Assembly (NCBI RefSeq): GCF_046000175.1
Contig: NZ_JBEOMB010000028.1
Span: 32,200 to 96,199 of the forward strand
Source: Rhodoplanes sp046000175
Lineage (GTDB): Bacteria; Pseudomonadota; Alphaproteobacteria; Rhizobiales; Xanthobacteraceae
Length of the DNA: 64,000 nt
Reading direction: 5' to 3'
Below, one piece after another: positions 53,898-62,753 of this stretch. Made by a program: the position numbers and the translations under genes. Under the pieces are notes generated by a model. That model did not search any database and was not told the DNA's origin. It was given only the letters and a program-made list of their open reading frames with translations. Numbering within the stretch: position 1 is the first letter of the stretch; each line of letters begins with the position of its first letter.

Positions 53898-54416
53898 TCA
53901 AGGCGTCGGCTTCGGCGGCAGGTGCCCTTCGATGCAGGCCTGGATCTCCTCGGCGCGGACGTCGAGGTCCGTGCAGTTGAGCACCAGCACGCCGGTGAAG
54001 GCGCCGAGACTGGCGAGCATCCGCTTGGATCCGCCGGCCGTGAAGTCGCTCACCGGGACCGCCAGCTTGAGCCAGATCGACGATTGGACGCCGATCCGCG
54101 ACACCCCGCTCCAGGTGATCTTGTCCCACGGGATCGGGCGGTCGAGCCACCGGCGGTCGTAGAGGCCCGAATCGTCGATCGACAGCACCGCGGCATTGTC
54201 GAAGATGCGCCGGATGTAGCGGACGACGAGCGGTGTCAGGAGCAGCAGAATCGGAACGAAGAGGAAAAGCTCATAGTCGATCGGGCCGGTCTCCTCGCCA
54301 ATCGTCCGCAAGTAGATTTCCATTGCCAGGGCCGCGATCCCCAGAATCGGAAACAGCCCGAACACCGCGGCCATGACGGCGAGCTTCGGCTTGCTGTAAT
54401 GGGCTTCGATAGGCAT
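53898..54416 (-). CDS. STM3941-like membrane protein
   Basis: A 172-residue protein with two membrane helices (about 10-33 and 50-72: VMAAVFGLFPILGIAALAME and LFLFVPILLLLTPLVV). A cytoplasmic domain with a PH-like strand pattern follows (AVLSIDDSGLYDRRW, PIPWDKITWSGV, IWLKLAVPVSDF), as in STM3941-type proteins of unknown role. AGGA precedes ATG 54416. The long upstream frame to 54701 is not supported. Confidence 0.7.
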   Translation of the reverse strand: MPIEAHYSKPKLAVMAAVFGLFPILGIAALAMEIYLRTIGEETGPIDYELFLFVPILLLLTPLVVRYIRRIFDNAAVLSIDDSGLYDRRWLDRPIPWDKITWSGVSRIGVQSSIWLKLAVPVSDFTAGGSKRMLASLGAFTGVLVLNCTDLDVRAEEIQACIEGHLPPKPTP

Positions 54417-54767
54417 TGGAGTGTTCCTGTGAGTTCGCCTGCAAATCGCAGGTGGCGACATGAACAGGACCGCACCACGCCCGAGGGCGTGCTCACTGAG
54501 GGACATCGCGCGAGCATGCACGGTCCGCACGGCAGCGATTTTCTGCCGACGCGGCAGGGCGCGCCATGACCGGGATCGGAAAATCGGGCCGCTCCGTCGC
54601 GCTCGCCGGCCATGGCGGGGCGCCGCCGGTCGTGGCGGGGGCGCCCCTCCGGACATTGACTCGATCGGAGACTCGATCGGACTGCTCGACCCCGTCCGCA
54701 AGGCTCGCGAGGCGGGCCGGCCATATCGGTCCCGCGGGAGTCGCGAGACGGCGCCTGCAAACGAAAA

Positions 54768-54790
54768 ACGGCCGGGGGAGCCCCGGCCGT
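54768..54790 (-). terminator. Rho-independent terminator of irr
   Basis: ACGGCCGGGG and CCCCGGCCGT make a perfect 10-pair stem with a GAG loop 40 bases after the irr stop. On the minus strand the stem is followed by TTTTCGTTTG, a proper T-rich tail. Confidence 0.88.
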
Positions 54791-54829
54791 TCGAACGTCG
54801 TCTGCAGGACGCCCTGCGCTACGGTGGGC

Positions 54830-55336
54830 TCACTTGCCCTTCTGCTTGAGGCGGACCACCACGTCGACGCGGCCGACCTCGTAGCCCTCGGGCAGCGCCG
54901 GCAGGGTGCCGATCTCGGTCTCGACCGTCGGGATGTCGACGAGCGCGTTCTTGTCCTCGAGGAAGAAGTGGTGGTGCTCGGAGACATTGGTGTCGAAATA
55001 GGTCTTCGAGCCGTCGACCGCGACCTGGCGCAGCAGGCCGACATCGGTGAACTGGTGCAGGGTGTTGTAGACGGTGGCGAGCGACACCGGCACGCGCGCC
55101 CGCGACGCCTCCTCGTAGAGCATCTCGGCGGTGAGGTGGCGGTGGCCCTTGCCGAACAGGATCCAGCCGAGCGCCATCCGCTGCAAGGTCGGCCGCAGGC
55201 CGACGCCGCGGAGCAGGCTCTTCACGTCGTGCCAGGGGCACCCGTTGAGTTCGGGACGTTGGGCGAAGAACGCCCCCGTGTCTCCTGACTTGGCGGATCC
55301 GAGACCGGCGTTCGGGGCCGAAGAATTCCTCTGCAT
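54830..55336 (-). CDS. irr: Iron response regulator Irr (Fur superfamily)
   Basis: A 168-residue Fur-superfamily regulator that controls haem synthesis and iron genes by haem status in rhizobia. The haem-regulatory motif NGCPWHD is at 32-38 (Cys33-Pro34), as in Bradyrhizobium Irr, and the second haem site is the His cluster SEHHHFFLED (121-123). The winged helix holds LRPTLQRMALGWILFGKG and SLATVYNTLHQFTDVGLLR. ATG 55336 gives the expected size; ATGs at 55386 and 55389 are possible. It is divergent from fabA, the conserved order in Rhizobiales, and ends in a strong terminator. Irr binds ICE boxes; none was recognised with confidence here. Confidence 0.95.
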   Translation of the reverse strand: MQRNSSAPNAGLGSAKSGDTGAFFAQRPELNGCPWHDVKSLLRGVGLRPTLQRMALGWILFGKGHRHLTAEMLYEEASRARVPVSLATVYNTLHQFTDVGLLRQVAVDGSKTYFDTNVSEHHHFFLEDKNALVDIPTVETEIGTLPALPEGYEVGRVDVVVRLKQKGK

Positions 55337-55491
55337 CGTGACTGAACTCGCGTGCCTGGCCCGGCATGTGACCTGTTGAGTACGCATCATACCGGGGTGG
55401 GTTTCCTGTTGCAACCTTCTTGCAAATGCATCGCAATTCCGCGTACGCCGGAGACGGTGAATTTCAGTGCGCGGGGCTGTCGGCGAGCGGT

Positions 55492-55519
55492 TTGACCGTC
55501 CGGTCGCGTGTGTTAGGGA
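55492..55519 (+). promoter_or_regulatory. Candidate fabA promoter
   Basis: TTGACC (55492-55497) and TAGGGA (55514-55519) are separated by 16 bases, 46 bases ahead of the fabA ATG. The -10 match is weak. Upstream, TTGCAA is repeated 11 bases apart (around 55411-55428), a possible regulator site for the irr-fabA divergent region. Confidence 0.35.
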
Positions 55520-55564
55520 AGTGCGGCCGATCCGGTGGGTCGGTGGTCGCGGGGAACTCACGGA

Positions 55565-56092
55565 ATGCACAATCGTCGGTCGAGCTTCGAGTACGAAGAC
55601 CTTCTCGCTTGTGGCCGGGGCGAAATGTTCTCCGAAGGACCGCAGCTCCCGCTGCCGCCGATGCTGATGTTCGACCGCATCGCCGAGATCGGCGAGCAGG
55701 GCGGCGACCACGGCAAAGGCTTGGTGCGCGCCGAGCTCGAGGTGAAGCCGGACCTGTGGTTCTTCCCCTGTCATTTCAAGGGGGACCCGGTGATGCCGGG
55801 CTGCCTCGGCCTGGATGCGCTGTGGCAGCTCCTCGGCTTCTTCCTCGGTTGGCTCGGGGCGGAGGGCAAGGGGCGGGCGCTCGGGCTCGGCGAGCTGAAG
55901 TTCTCCGGTCAGGTTCTTCCGACCGTCCGCAAGGTCGTCTACGGCGTCGACATCAAGCGGGTCGTCCGCTCCCGGCTGGTGCTCGGGGTGGCCGACGGCT
56001 GGCTGTCGGCGGACGGCTCGGTCATTTATCGCGCAATGGATCTCAAGGTGGGCTTGTTCCGGGAGCAGGCGCCGCAGCCCGGTCCGGCATAG
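55565..56092 (+). CDS. fabA: 3-hydroxydecanoyl-ACP dehydratase/isomerase FabA
   Basis: A 175-residue bifunctional enzyme that dehydrates 3-hydroxydecanoyl-ACP and isomerises the product to cis-3-decenoyl-ACP, starting anaerobic-type unsaturated fatty acid synthesis. Catalytic His70 and Asp84 fall in FFPCHFKGDPVMPG and CLGLDALWQ, at the same numbers as in E. coli. ATG 55565 is chosen because it gives this standard length; the frame opens 10 codons earlier. It is first of the fabA-fabB-fabI group and divergent from irr. Confidence 0.97.
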   Translation: MHNRRSSFEYEDLLACGRGEMFSEGPQLPLPPMLMFDRIAEIGEQGGDHGKGLVRAELEVKPDLWFFPCHFKGDPVMPGCLGLDALWQLLGFFLGWLGAEGKGRALGLGELKFSGQVLPTVRKVVYGVDIKRVVRSRLVLGVADGWLSADGSVIYRAMDLKVGLFREQAPQPGPA

Positions 56093-56143
56093 CCCGGCAC
56101 CGCCGCGGGCCTGCGGCCCGCCGGCCAGTCAGGAATCGGAATC

Positions 56144-57361
56144 ATGAGACGCGTCGTCGTCACCGGGATGGGCATCGTGTCGTCCATCGGGAACAACACC
56201 CAGGAGGTGTTGGCGAGCCTGCGCGAGGCCAAGTCCGGTATTTCGCGCGCCGACAAGTATGCCGAGCTCGGCTTCCGCTGCCAGGTGCACGGCGCACCGA
56301 CCCTCGATCCCGAGGAGTCGGTCGACCGCCGCGCCATGCGGTTCCTGGGGAGCGGCGCGGCGTGGAACCACGTCGCGATGGAGCAGGCGATCCGGGATTC
56401 CGGCCTCGCCGAGACCGAGGTCTCCAACGAGCGCACCGGCATCATCATGGGCTCCGGCGGTCCGTCCGCCCGCACCATCGTGGATGCCGCCGATATCACC
56501 CGGTCGAAGGGGCCGAAGCGGGTCGGGCCGTTCGCGGTGCCGAAGGCGATGTCATCGACCGCCTCGGCGACGCTCGCCACTTGGTTCAAGATCAAGGGCG
56601 TCAACTATTCGATCTCGTCGGCCTGCGCGACCTCCAGCCACTGCATCGGCAACGCCGCCGAGACCATCCAGTACGGCAAGCAGGACGTGATCTTCGCCGG
56701 CGGCTGCGAGGAGCTCGACTGGACCCTGTCGGTGCTGTTCGACGCCATGGGGGCGATGTCGTCCAAGTACAACGACACGCCGACCACCGCCTCGCGCGCC
56801 TACGACGTCGACCGTGACGGCTTCGTCATCGCCGGCGGCGCCGGGGTGCTGGTGCTGGAGGAGCTCGAGCACGCCAAGGCGCGCGGCGCCAAGATCTACG
56901 CCGAGCTCGCCGGCTACGGCGCCACCTCGGACGGCCACGACATGGTGGCCCCGTCGGGCGAGGGCGCGGCACGCTGCATGCGCATGGCGCTGTCGACCGT
57001 GAAGCTGCCGGTCGACTACATCAACCCGCACGCCACCTCGACGCCGATCGGCGACATCAAGGAGATCGAGGCGATCCGCGAGGTGTTCGGCGACAAGATC
57101 CCGGCGATCTCGGCGACCAAGTCGCTGTCGGGCCATTCGCTCGGCGCAGCCGGCGTCCAGGAGGCGATCTACTCGCTCCTGATGATGAACAACGGCTTCG
57201 TTTGCGAGAGCGCCAACATCCAGACGCTCGACCCGGTGTTCGCCGACCTGCCGATCGTGCGCGAGCGCCGTGACGGCGCGACGCTCGGCTGCGTGCTGTC
57301 CAACTCGTTCGGGTTCGGCGGCACCAACGCTTCGCTCGTGTTCAAGCACGTGGACGCCTGA
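56144..57361 (+). CDS. fabB: Beta-ketoacyl-ACP synthase I FabB
   Basis: A 405-residue condensing enzyme that elongates cis-unsaturated acyl-ACPs made by FabA. Active-site Cys161 is in SISSACATSSHC; the two catalytic histidines lie in NPHATSTPIGD and SLSGHSLGAAG; the glycine-rich end SNSFGFGGTNASL is present. AGGA precedes the ATG, 51 bases after fabA, so the two are almost certainly co-transcribed. Confidence 0.97.
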   Translation: MRRVVVTGMGIVSSIGNNTQEVLASLREAKSGISRADKYAELGFRCQVHGAPTLDPEESVDRRAMRFLGSGAAWNHVAMEQAIRDSGLAETEVSNERTGIIMGSGGPSARTIVDAADITRSKGPKRVGPFAVPKAMSSTASATLATWFKIKGVNYSISSACATSSHCIGNAAETIQYGKQDVIFAGGCEELDWTLSVLFDAMGAMSSKYNDTPTTASRAYDVDRDGFVIAGGAGVLVLEELEHAKARGAKIYAELAGYGATSDGHDMVAPSGEGAARCMRMALSTVKLPVDYINPHATSTPIGDIKEIEAIREVFGDKIPAISATKSLSGHSLGAAGVQEAIYSLLMMNNGFVCESANIQTLDPVFADLPIVRERRDGATLGCVLSNSFGFGGTNASLVFKHVDA

Positions 57362-57568
57362 GCGGCGCCGGTCGCGCCGGACGAGAGGTCACGCCGTGTC
57401 GGCTATGAATCCACAGGTCCCCGTGTCGGCCCGGCGGTCGTCACGACACTGTAGCACGCCCGACATACAGATCCGGCGAGCACGTCCATACGTATCGACC
57501 CGGGATGCGACCGCCGGACTGGCCGGACGGGCGGAGGGTCGAGCCGTGCGCGGGGAGGCGGCGACACG

Positions 57569-58522
57569 ATGTCCAGCGACAGCAAGACGCCCGGCGGCAA
57601 TGCCTCCGAGCACGCCGTGGTGCGGTTCCCGCCGCGCAGGCCGTTCGTCATGACGACCGAGCAGGGCGCCACCAAGAGCGGGCTGATGCTCGGCCGCCGC
57701 GGCCTGGTGATGGGCGTCGCCAACAACCACTCGATCGCCTGGGGCATCGCCAAGGGGCTCGCCGCCCACGGCGCCCAGCTCGCCTTCACGTATCAGGGCG
57801 AGGCGCTCGGCAAGCGGGTCAAGCCGCTCGCCGAGTCGGTCGGATCGAGCCTCGTGCTGCCGTGCGACGTCGAGGATCTGCGCTCGGTCGACGGCGTGTT
57901 CGACAAGCTCGCCGAGACCTGGGGCGGCATCGACTTCCTGGTCCACGCCATCGCGTTCTCCGACAAGAACGAGCTGAAGGGCCGCTACGCCGACACGACG
58001 CGCGACAACTTCTCGCGCACCATGCTGATCTCGTGCTTCTCGTTCACCGAGCTGGCGAAGCGCGCCGCGGCGCTGATGACGCATGGCGGCTCGATGGTGA
58101 CGCTGACCTATGGCGGCTCCACCCGGGTGATGCCGAACTACAACGTGATGGGCGTCGCCAAGGCTGCGCTGGAGGCGTCGGTGCGCTACCTCGCCGCCGA
58201 CTTCGGGCCGCAGGGCATCCGGGTCAACGCCATCTCGGCCGGTCCGGTGCGCACGCTCGCCGGTGCCGGCATCGCCGACGCGCGGCTGATGTTCAACTAC
58301 CAGCAGCGTCATGCGCCGCTACGCCGGACCGTCTCGATCGAGGAGGTCGGCGGCGCCGCCCTCTATCTGCTGTCGGATCTGTCGACCGGCGTCACCGGCG
58401 ACATCCACTTCGTCGACTCCGGCTACAACATCATCTCGATGCCGCATCCGGCCGCGCTCAAGACCGTCGACGACGCCGAGTCGGCCGCCGAGGAGCGCGC
58501 CGCCAAGGACGCCGCCCAGTAA
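57569..58522 (+). CDS. fabI: Enoyl-ACP reductase FabI
   Basis: A 317-residue NADH-dependent enoyl-ACP reductase, the last step of each fatty acid elongation cycle. The atypical SDR active site is seen as Tyr181 (TLTYGG), Tyr191 and Lys198 (NYNVMGVAKAA), with GVANNHSIAWGIAKGL binding the cofactor. An N-terminal extension of about 35 residues precedes the domain; ATG 57569 with GGGGAGG ahead supports it, while ATG 57650 (Met28) would remove it. The 207-base gap after fabB suggests its own promoter. A terminator follows. Confidence 0.96.
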   Translation: MSSDSKTPGGNASEHAVVRFPPRRPFVMTTEQGATKSGLMLGRRGLVMGVANNHSIAWGIAKGLAAHGAQLAFTYQGEALGKRVKPLAESVGSSLVLPCDVEDLRSVDGVFDKLAETWGGIDFLVHAIAFSDKNELKGRYADTTRDNFSRTMLISCFSFTELAKRAAALMTHGGSMVTLTYGGSTRVMPNYNVMGVAKAALEASVRYLAADFGPQGIRVNAISAGPVRTLAGAGIADARLMFNYQQRHAPLRRTVSIEEVGGAALYLLSDLSTGVTGDIHFVDSGYNIISMPHPAALKTVDDAESAAEERAAKDAAQ

Positions 58523-58543
58523 GCCTTCCGATCGCCTCCCGAC

Positions 58544-58573
58544 CGGGGCGTGGCCTTGGATCGCCACGCCCCG
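58544..58573 (+). terminator. Terminator after fabI
   Basis: CGGGGCGTGG and CCACGCCCCG form a 10-pair stem with a 10-base loop, beginning 21 bases after the fabI stop and followed by ATTCGCGTTGTTTCC. Confidence 0.75.
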
Positions 58574-58662
58574 ATTCGCGTTGTTTCCACGGGCGTCGTC
58601 GTCACGGGCGTCAGCGTCACGGGAGCGTTCGGGGAGGATAACGCCGGCCGTGGAGAGCCGCC

Positions 58663-59667
58663 GTGCTGAACACGACTCCGGCCCTCGCGGTCGCCCCGCT
58701 GCCCGCCCTGGTCTGGGCCTTCCACATCTTCGACGACGGCCGCGCCGAGGAGCTCGACGTCGCGCAGCCGATCGCCCCGGTCGCCGACGGCTGGCTGTGG
58801 CTGCATTTCAACCTGGTCGACACCCGCTGCGGCGCCATCCTGCGCACCTTTCCGGACCTCCCCGACGAGGCCGTCGAGGCGCTGCTCGGCCCCGACACGC
58901 ACCAGCAGCTCCAGGTCGACGGCGACTGCGTCTATGGCGTGATCGCCGATCTCGGCCGCGAGTTCGAGGGCGTCACCGAGGAGCTGCGGCTTCTGCATTT
59001 CGCCATGCGCGAGCGGGTGCTGGTCAGCGCCCGGCGCCGCTCCCTCAACGCCGTCGACGAGGTGCGCCAGCTCCTGCGCGCCGGCCGCCGGGTCGAGTCG
59101 CCGGCCGCCCTCGTCGAGCTGGTGATCGACCACGTGGTCGACGCGATCGACCGGCTCGCCGACGGGCTGGCGCTCGACATGGACCGCATCGAGGAGCGCA
59201 TACTGGAGCTGGAGACCACCAACGAGCGCCAGCGGCTCGGCGTGTTCCGCCGCACCACGGTGCGGCTGCATCGCCAGCTCGCAGGCCTGCGGGCGCTGTT
59301 CCATCGCTTCGAGGCGATCGAGCCGGAGGAGCTCGCCCCGGCGCTGCGCCTCGACGCGGTGCGGCTGTCCCAGCGCCTCGACGGCCTCGACCAGGAGATC
59401 GACGCGCTGCGCGACCGCGCCCGCATGCTGCAGGACGAGCTGTCGAGCCAGCTCGTCGAGGAGACCAACCGCAACCTGCGCGCCCTCTCGATCGTCACCA
59501 TCCTGTTCCTGCCGCCGACGCTCGTCGCCGGCTTCTTCGGCATGAACCTGAGGGGCATGGCCTTCGCCGACGGCGACACCGGCTTCTGGGCCGGCGTGAT
59601 CGTCTCGGCCCTGTCCTCGCTGATCGTCTACCTGCTGCTGCGCTGGCGCGGCCTGACGCGGGGGTAG
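58663..59667 (+). CDS. CorA/ZntB-family divalent metal transporter
   Basis: A 334-residue inner-membrane transporter of the CorA superfamily. A large cytoplasmic alpha/beta domain and long helices (about 155-265, rich in charged heptads) lead to two C-terminal membrane helices. The first ends in the pore signature GMN within GFFGMNLRGMAF. The Trp-rich N-terminus WLWLHFNLVD and the sequence RGMAF after GMN point to the ZntB branch, which moves zinc, rather than magnesium-type CorA. GTG 58663 follows GGAGAG. Confidence 0.88.
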   Translation: MLNTTPALAVAPLPALVWAFHIFDDGRAEELDVAQPIAPVADGWLWLHFNLVDTRCGAILRTFPDLPDEAVEALLGPDTHQQLQVDGDCVYGVIADLGREFEGVTEELRLLHFAMRERVLVSARRRSLNAVDEVRQLLRAGRRVESPAALVELVIDHVVDAIDRLADGLALDMDRIEERILELETTNERQRLGVFRRTTVRLHRQLAGLRALFHRFEAIEPEELAPALRLDAVRLSQRLDGLDQEIDALRDRARMLQDELSSQLVEETNRNLRALSIVTILFLPPTLVAGFFGMNLRGMAFADGDTGFWAGVIVSALSSLIVYLLLRWRGLTRG

Positions 59668-59712
59668 GGCGCCGCTATCCCCGAGCGATCGGCGCCAGAC
59701 CTGTGCCGACGA

Positions 59713-60261
59713 CTACGGCCGCCACACCATCATGAAGACGGGCGACTGGGAGAGCGGGTTGACGTCCTCGCCGCCGATGGAGAAGCCCTGCTTCTCGTAG
59801 AACCGGATGGCCCGGTAGTTGTCCTTGTTGACGTGCAGGGCGATGCCGGTCGGGGCGACGCGCTTGGCCTCGTCGAGCAGCGCCGTCGCCACCGGCGTGC
59901 CCCACGCCTCGGGCGCCACCACGATCTGGTCGAGATAGCCGGTCTCGTCGATGGTGACGAAGCCGAGCATCTCGGCGCCCCCGACACCTCCGGCGCCCGT
60001 GCCGTCCCGGCCCCCAGGGTCCGAGCCGACAGCCTCGGCCACCACGACGGAGGCCATCGGGACCAGCTCGGTGCGCCAGCGCTCGCGCCACCAGGCGACG
60101 CGGGCGGCGAAGTCGTGACGCGGATAGGCGGTCTGCCAGGTCCGCTGCCACAGCGCGATGACGGCGTCCTCGTCGTTACGCTCGTAGGGGCGGATCACCG
60201 CGGCGGGGGCGGCGGCGACCGGCGGGGCGGCCGTCGCGGGGGTCGTGCTCGTCGTCGTCAT
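59713..60261 (-). CDS. GNAT-family N-acetyltransferase
   Basis: A 182-residue GNAT acetyltransferase. The fold markers are IRPYERNDEDAVIALW near residue 23, VVAPEAWGTPVATALLDEA (acetyl-CoA loop, with the Q/R-x-x-G-x-G/A pattern degenerate) near 120, and HVNKDNYRAIRFYEKQGF near 145. A Thr/Ala/Pro-rich extension of about 20 residues starts the protein. AAGGG precedes the ATG. The acceptor is unknown. It is convergent with the CorA-type gene. Confidence 0.85.
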   Translation of the reverse strand: MTTTSTTPATAAPPVAAAPAAVIRPYERNDEDAVIALWQRTWQTAYPRHDFAARVAWWRERWRTELVPMASVVVAEAVGSDPGGRDGTGAGGVGGAEMLGFVTIDETGYLDQIVVAPEAWGTPVATALLDEAKRVAPTGIALHVNKDNYRAIRFYEKQGFSIGGEDVNPLSQSPVFMMVWRP

Positions 60262-60399
60262 GCGGCCCTTATAGCAGCGCGGTCCTGAATCGACTCTTCC
60301 GGGATACCCCTACGTCCGGTGGCATTACTGGCCGCACTCGCGGTTTCGGTCCGCGCCGGACGCATGGCGCCGACTGCAGGCCGGCGGTCACGGCCGGCT

Positions 60400-61431
60400 T
60401 CACCGCTCGGTCAACTTCAGCTCCAGCCGGCGGTTGCGCTGGAACGCCTCCTCGGTGCGGTCGGGGTCGAGCGGCTGATACTCGCCGAAGCCGGCGGCGA
60501 CGAGGCGCTGCGGCGGCACGCCGCGGGCCATCAGGTGCTGAACGACCGAGATGGCGCGGGACGCCGACAGGGCCCAGTTGCTGGGGAACTGAGGGCTCGC
60601 GATCGGCCGGATGTCGGTGTGGCCGTCGACCCGCAGCACCCACGGGATCTCGGGCGGAATCTGCTTCTCCAGCTCGATCAGCGCGCCGGCGAGCTTGTCG
60701 AGCTCGATGCGGCCCTCCGGTCGCAGCGCCGCCTGGCCGGTGTCGAAGAACACCTCGGCCTGGAACACGAAGCGGTCGCCGACGATGCGCACGTCCGGCC
60801 GGTTGCCGATGATGGCGCGCAGCCGGCCGAAGAAGTCGGAGCGGTAGCGCGACAGCTCCTGGACGCGCTGGGCCAGCGCGACATTGAGGCGCTGGCCGAG
60901 ATCGGCGATGCGCGACTGGGCGTCCTTGTCCTTCTTGTCGGAGGCGTCGAGCGCGCTTTCGAGCGCGCCGAGCTGGCGGCGCAGCGCGCCGATCTGCTGG
61001 TTGAGCAGCTCGACCTGGGCGAGCGCCCGGGCGGTCGCCCGCTTCTCCGAATCGAGCGCCGAGCCGAGCTCGGCGATGCGGCCCTGGGCGGCGCCGAGCT
61101 CGCCGGCCGTTCCGGGACCGGCGGCGCCGGCGCGCAGCCGGTCGCGCTCGCCCTCGGCGGTGGCGAGGCTGGCCGAGAGCCGCGCCACCTCCTCCTCCAG
61201 GCTCGTCTTGCCGGTCTTCTCGAGCGAGAGGAGGTCGGTGAGCTGGCTGATCTGGGCGGTGAGGCGCTGCAGCGCCGTGTCCTTGCCGGCGACCTCCTGG
61301 GACAGGAAGAACTGCACCACCACGAACACGGTGAGCAGGAAGATCACCCCGAGCAGCAGCGTCGAGAGCGCGTCGACGAAGCCGGGCCAGTAGTCGACCC
61401 CGCGGTCGCGTCGGAAGCGGGACAGGGCCAT
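60400..61431 (-). CDS. OmpA/MotB-like peptidoglycan-binding membrane protein
   Basis: A 343-residue protein with one N-terminal membrane helix (about 15-40) preceded by DYWPGFVDALSTLLLG. It carries the acidic membrane-entry residue typical of MotB/TolR-like stators. A long coiled coil (about 50-185) follows, then an OmpA-type peptidoglycan-binding domain (about 210-340) with VFFDTGQAALRP, VDGHTDIRPI and NWALSASRA. It is the likely partner of the MotA-like protein encoded at 61622-62623, forming a proton-driven complex that spans to the cell wall. No flagellar genes are near, so the task is not motility by context. Confidence 0.87.
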   Translation of the reverse strand: MALSRFRRDRGVDYWPGFVDALSTLLLGVIFLLTVFVVVQFFLSQEVAGKDTALQRLTAQISQLTDLLSLEKTGKTSLEEEVARLSASLATAEGERDRLRAGAAGPGTAGELGAAQGRIAELGSALDSEKRATARALAQVELLNQQIGALRRQLGALESALDASDKKDKDAQSRIADLGQRLNVALAQRVQELSRYRSDFFGRLRAIIGNRPDVRIVGDRFVFQAEVFFDTGQAALRPEGRIELDKLAGALIELEKQIPPEIPWVLRVDGHTDIRPIASPQFPSNWALSASRAISVVQHLMARGVPPQRLVAAGFGEYQPLDPDRTEEAFQRNRRLELKLTER

Positions 61432-61469
61432 CAGCGCGTCCTCCTCCAGAGAGCCACGACCACCGAGCC

Positions 61470-61557
61470 GTCATGCCCGGGCTCGTCCCGGGCATCCACG
61501 ACGTCCGGGCTCGCCACGGGGAAGGGCGTGGATGGCCGGGACGAGCCCGGGCATGAC
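61470..61557. repeat. Palindromic intergenic repeat, family B
   Basis: GTCATGCCCGGGCTCGTCCC opens and GGGACGAGCCCGGGCATGAC closes the element, a perfect 20-base inverted repeat; CATCCACG and CGTGGATG continue the pairing inward. It is the best-preserved family B copy, placed between the MotA-like and OmpA-like genes. Confidence 0.92.
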
Positions 61558-61621
61558 GCGATCGAGATGCCTGTTACGAGACCCATCTGGCTCACATCCC
61601 CGGTCCGCCCGGCACCGGCGG

Positions 61622-62623
61622 TCACGTCTTCTCGGCGTGCTGCCGGGCCAGGACCTCGAGCAGGCGCTGCACCTCGGCCTGCTGGTCGGCCTGCGACTCG
61701 ACCCATTCGCGGATGATCTGCTGCTCCTCGCGCATGTGTTGGACGAGGCCCTGGATGCCCTCGGCGAGGTTCGCCATCGCGTGGGTCGCCGCCTTGTTGG
61801 CGCCCGCCTCGGCGATGGCGTCCTGCAGCCGGTCGAGCGCCGCCCGCATCTCGTTGCCGATCACGGCCGGCGCGGCAGCCGCCGCCGGGGCGCCGGCGCC
61901 GAGCTCGCGCACCGAGGTCGACAGCCAGTCCTCCACCTCGGTGTAGAAGCGGTTCTGCGCTTGGCTCGCCTGCAGGTCGAGGAAGCCGAGCACCAGCGAG
62001 CCGGCGAGGCCGAACAGCGACGACGAGAACGCGATGCCCATGCCGCCGAGCGGCGCCGCGAGGCCCTCCTTCAGGGTGTCCAGCATGGCGGCCGCGTCGC
62101 CGCCGATCCGCAACCCGTCGATCACCCGGCCGACCGAGCCGATCGTCTCGATCAGGCCCCAGAAGGTGCCGAGCAGGCCGAGGAAGACGAGAAGCCCGGT
62201 CATGTAGCGGGCGGTGTCGCGCGCCTCGTCGAGCCGCATGGCGATCGAGTCGAGGATCGAGCGCAGCAGCGGCGCAGACAGCGCCATGGCGCCCATGCGG
62301 TCGCCGAGGATCGCCGCCATCGGGGCGAGCAGCGAGGGCGGCCGCTCGACCCGCAGGCCCGGATCGGCCAGCCGGAACCCGTTCACCCAGGCGACCTCGG
62401 GAAACAGCCGCACCACCTGGCGGAAGGCCAGCACGACGCCAATCAGCAAGACCCCGACGATCAGCCCGTTGAGGCCCGGATTGGCGAGGAACGCGGTCCA
62501 GATCTGGCGGTGCAGGACGACCACCAGCAGGGCCCCGAGCACCAGGAAAACCAGCATCCGAAACAGATAGATGCGGGGCGATGACACCTTGAGGGGGTCG
62601 ATCTCGCGCTCGGGCTTGGCCAT
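61622..62623 (-). CDS. MotA/TolQ/ExbB-like proton channel protein
   Basis: A 333-residue membrane protein with four predicted helices (about 22-40, 50-68, 135-160, 195-220). The family core includes TGLLVFLGLLGTFWGLIETI and APLGGMGIAFSSSLFGLAGSL, which build the proton path in MotA, TolQ and ExbB. A C-terminal helical tail follows (about 250-333). It pairs with the OmpA/MotB-like gene downstream. ATG 62623 is preferred to an upstream TTG at 62653. Conserved suhB-motA-like-ompA-like order is typical of Rhizobiales; the function of the pair is poorly known. Confidence 0.87.
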   Translation of the reverse strand: MAKPEREIDPLKVSSPRIYLFRMLVFLVLGALLVVVLHRQIWTAFLANPGLNGLIVGVLLIGVVLAFRQVVRLFPEVAWVNGFRLADPGLRVERPPSLLAPMAAILGDRMGAMALSAPLLRSILDSIAMRLDEARDTARYMTGLLVFLGLLGTFWGLIETIGSVGRVIDGLRIGGDAAAMLDTLKEGLAAPLGGMGIAFSSSLFGLAGSLVLGFLDLQASQAQNRFYTEVEDWLSTSVRELGAGAPAAAAAPAVIGNEMRAALDRLQDAIAEAGANKAATHAMANLAEGIQGLVQHMREEQQIIREWVESQADQQAEVQRLLEVLARQHAEKT

Positions 62624-62753
62624 GGATGATTCCGCCGCTTGGTTCGATCCCAATATGGCACAGCCGCGCGGCGAATTTAACGCGCCGCGACGGAGCGGTC
62701 CCCCGCTCCGGAGGGATTATCCGCGGACCGCGTCCCGACCCGGACCGGCCGGC

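Noticed and set aside
60400..62623. Zorya-like defence system (ZorA/ZorB resemblance of the MotA/OmpA pair)
   Set aside because: No helicase or nuclease partner (ZorC, ZorD, ZorE) is adjacent; the neighbour is inositol monophosphatase, the usual housekeeping context in Rhizobiales.
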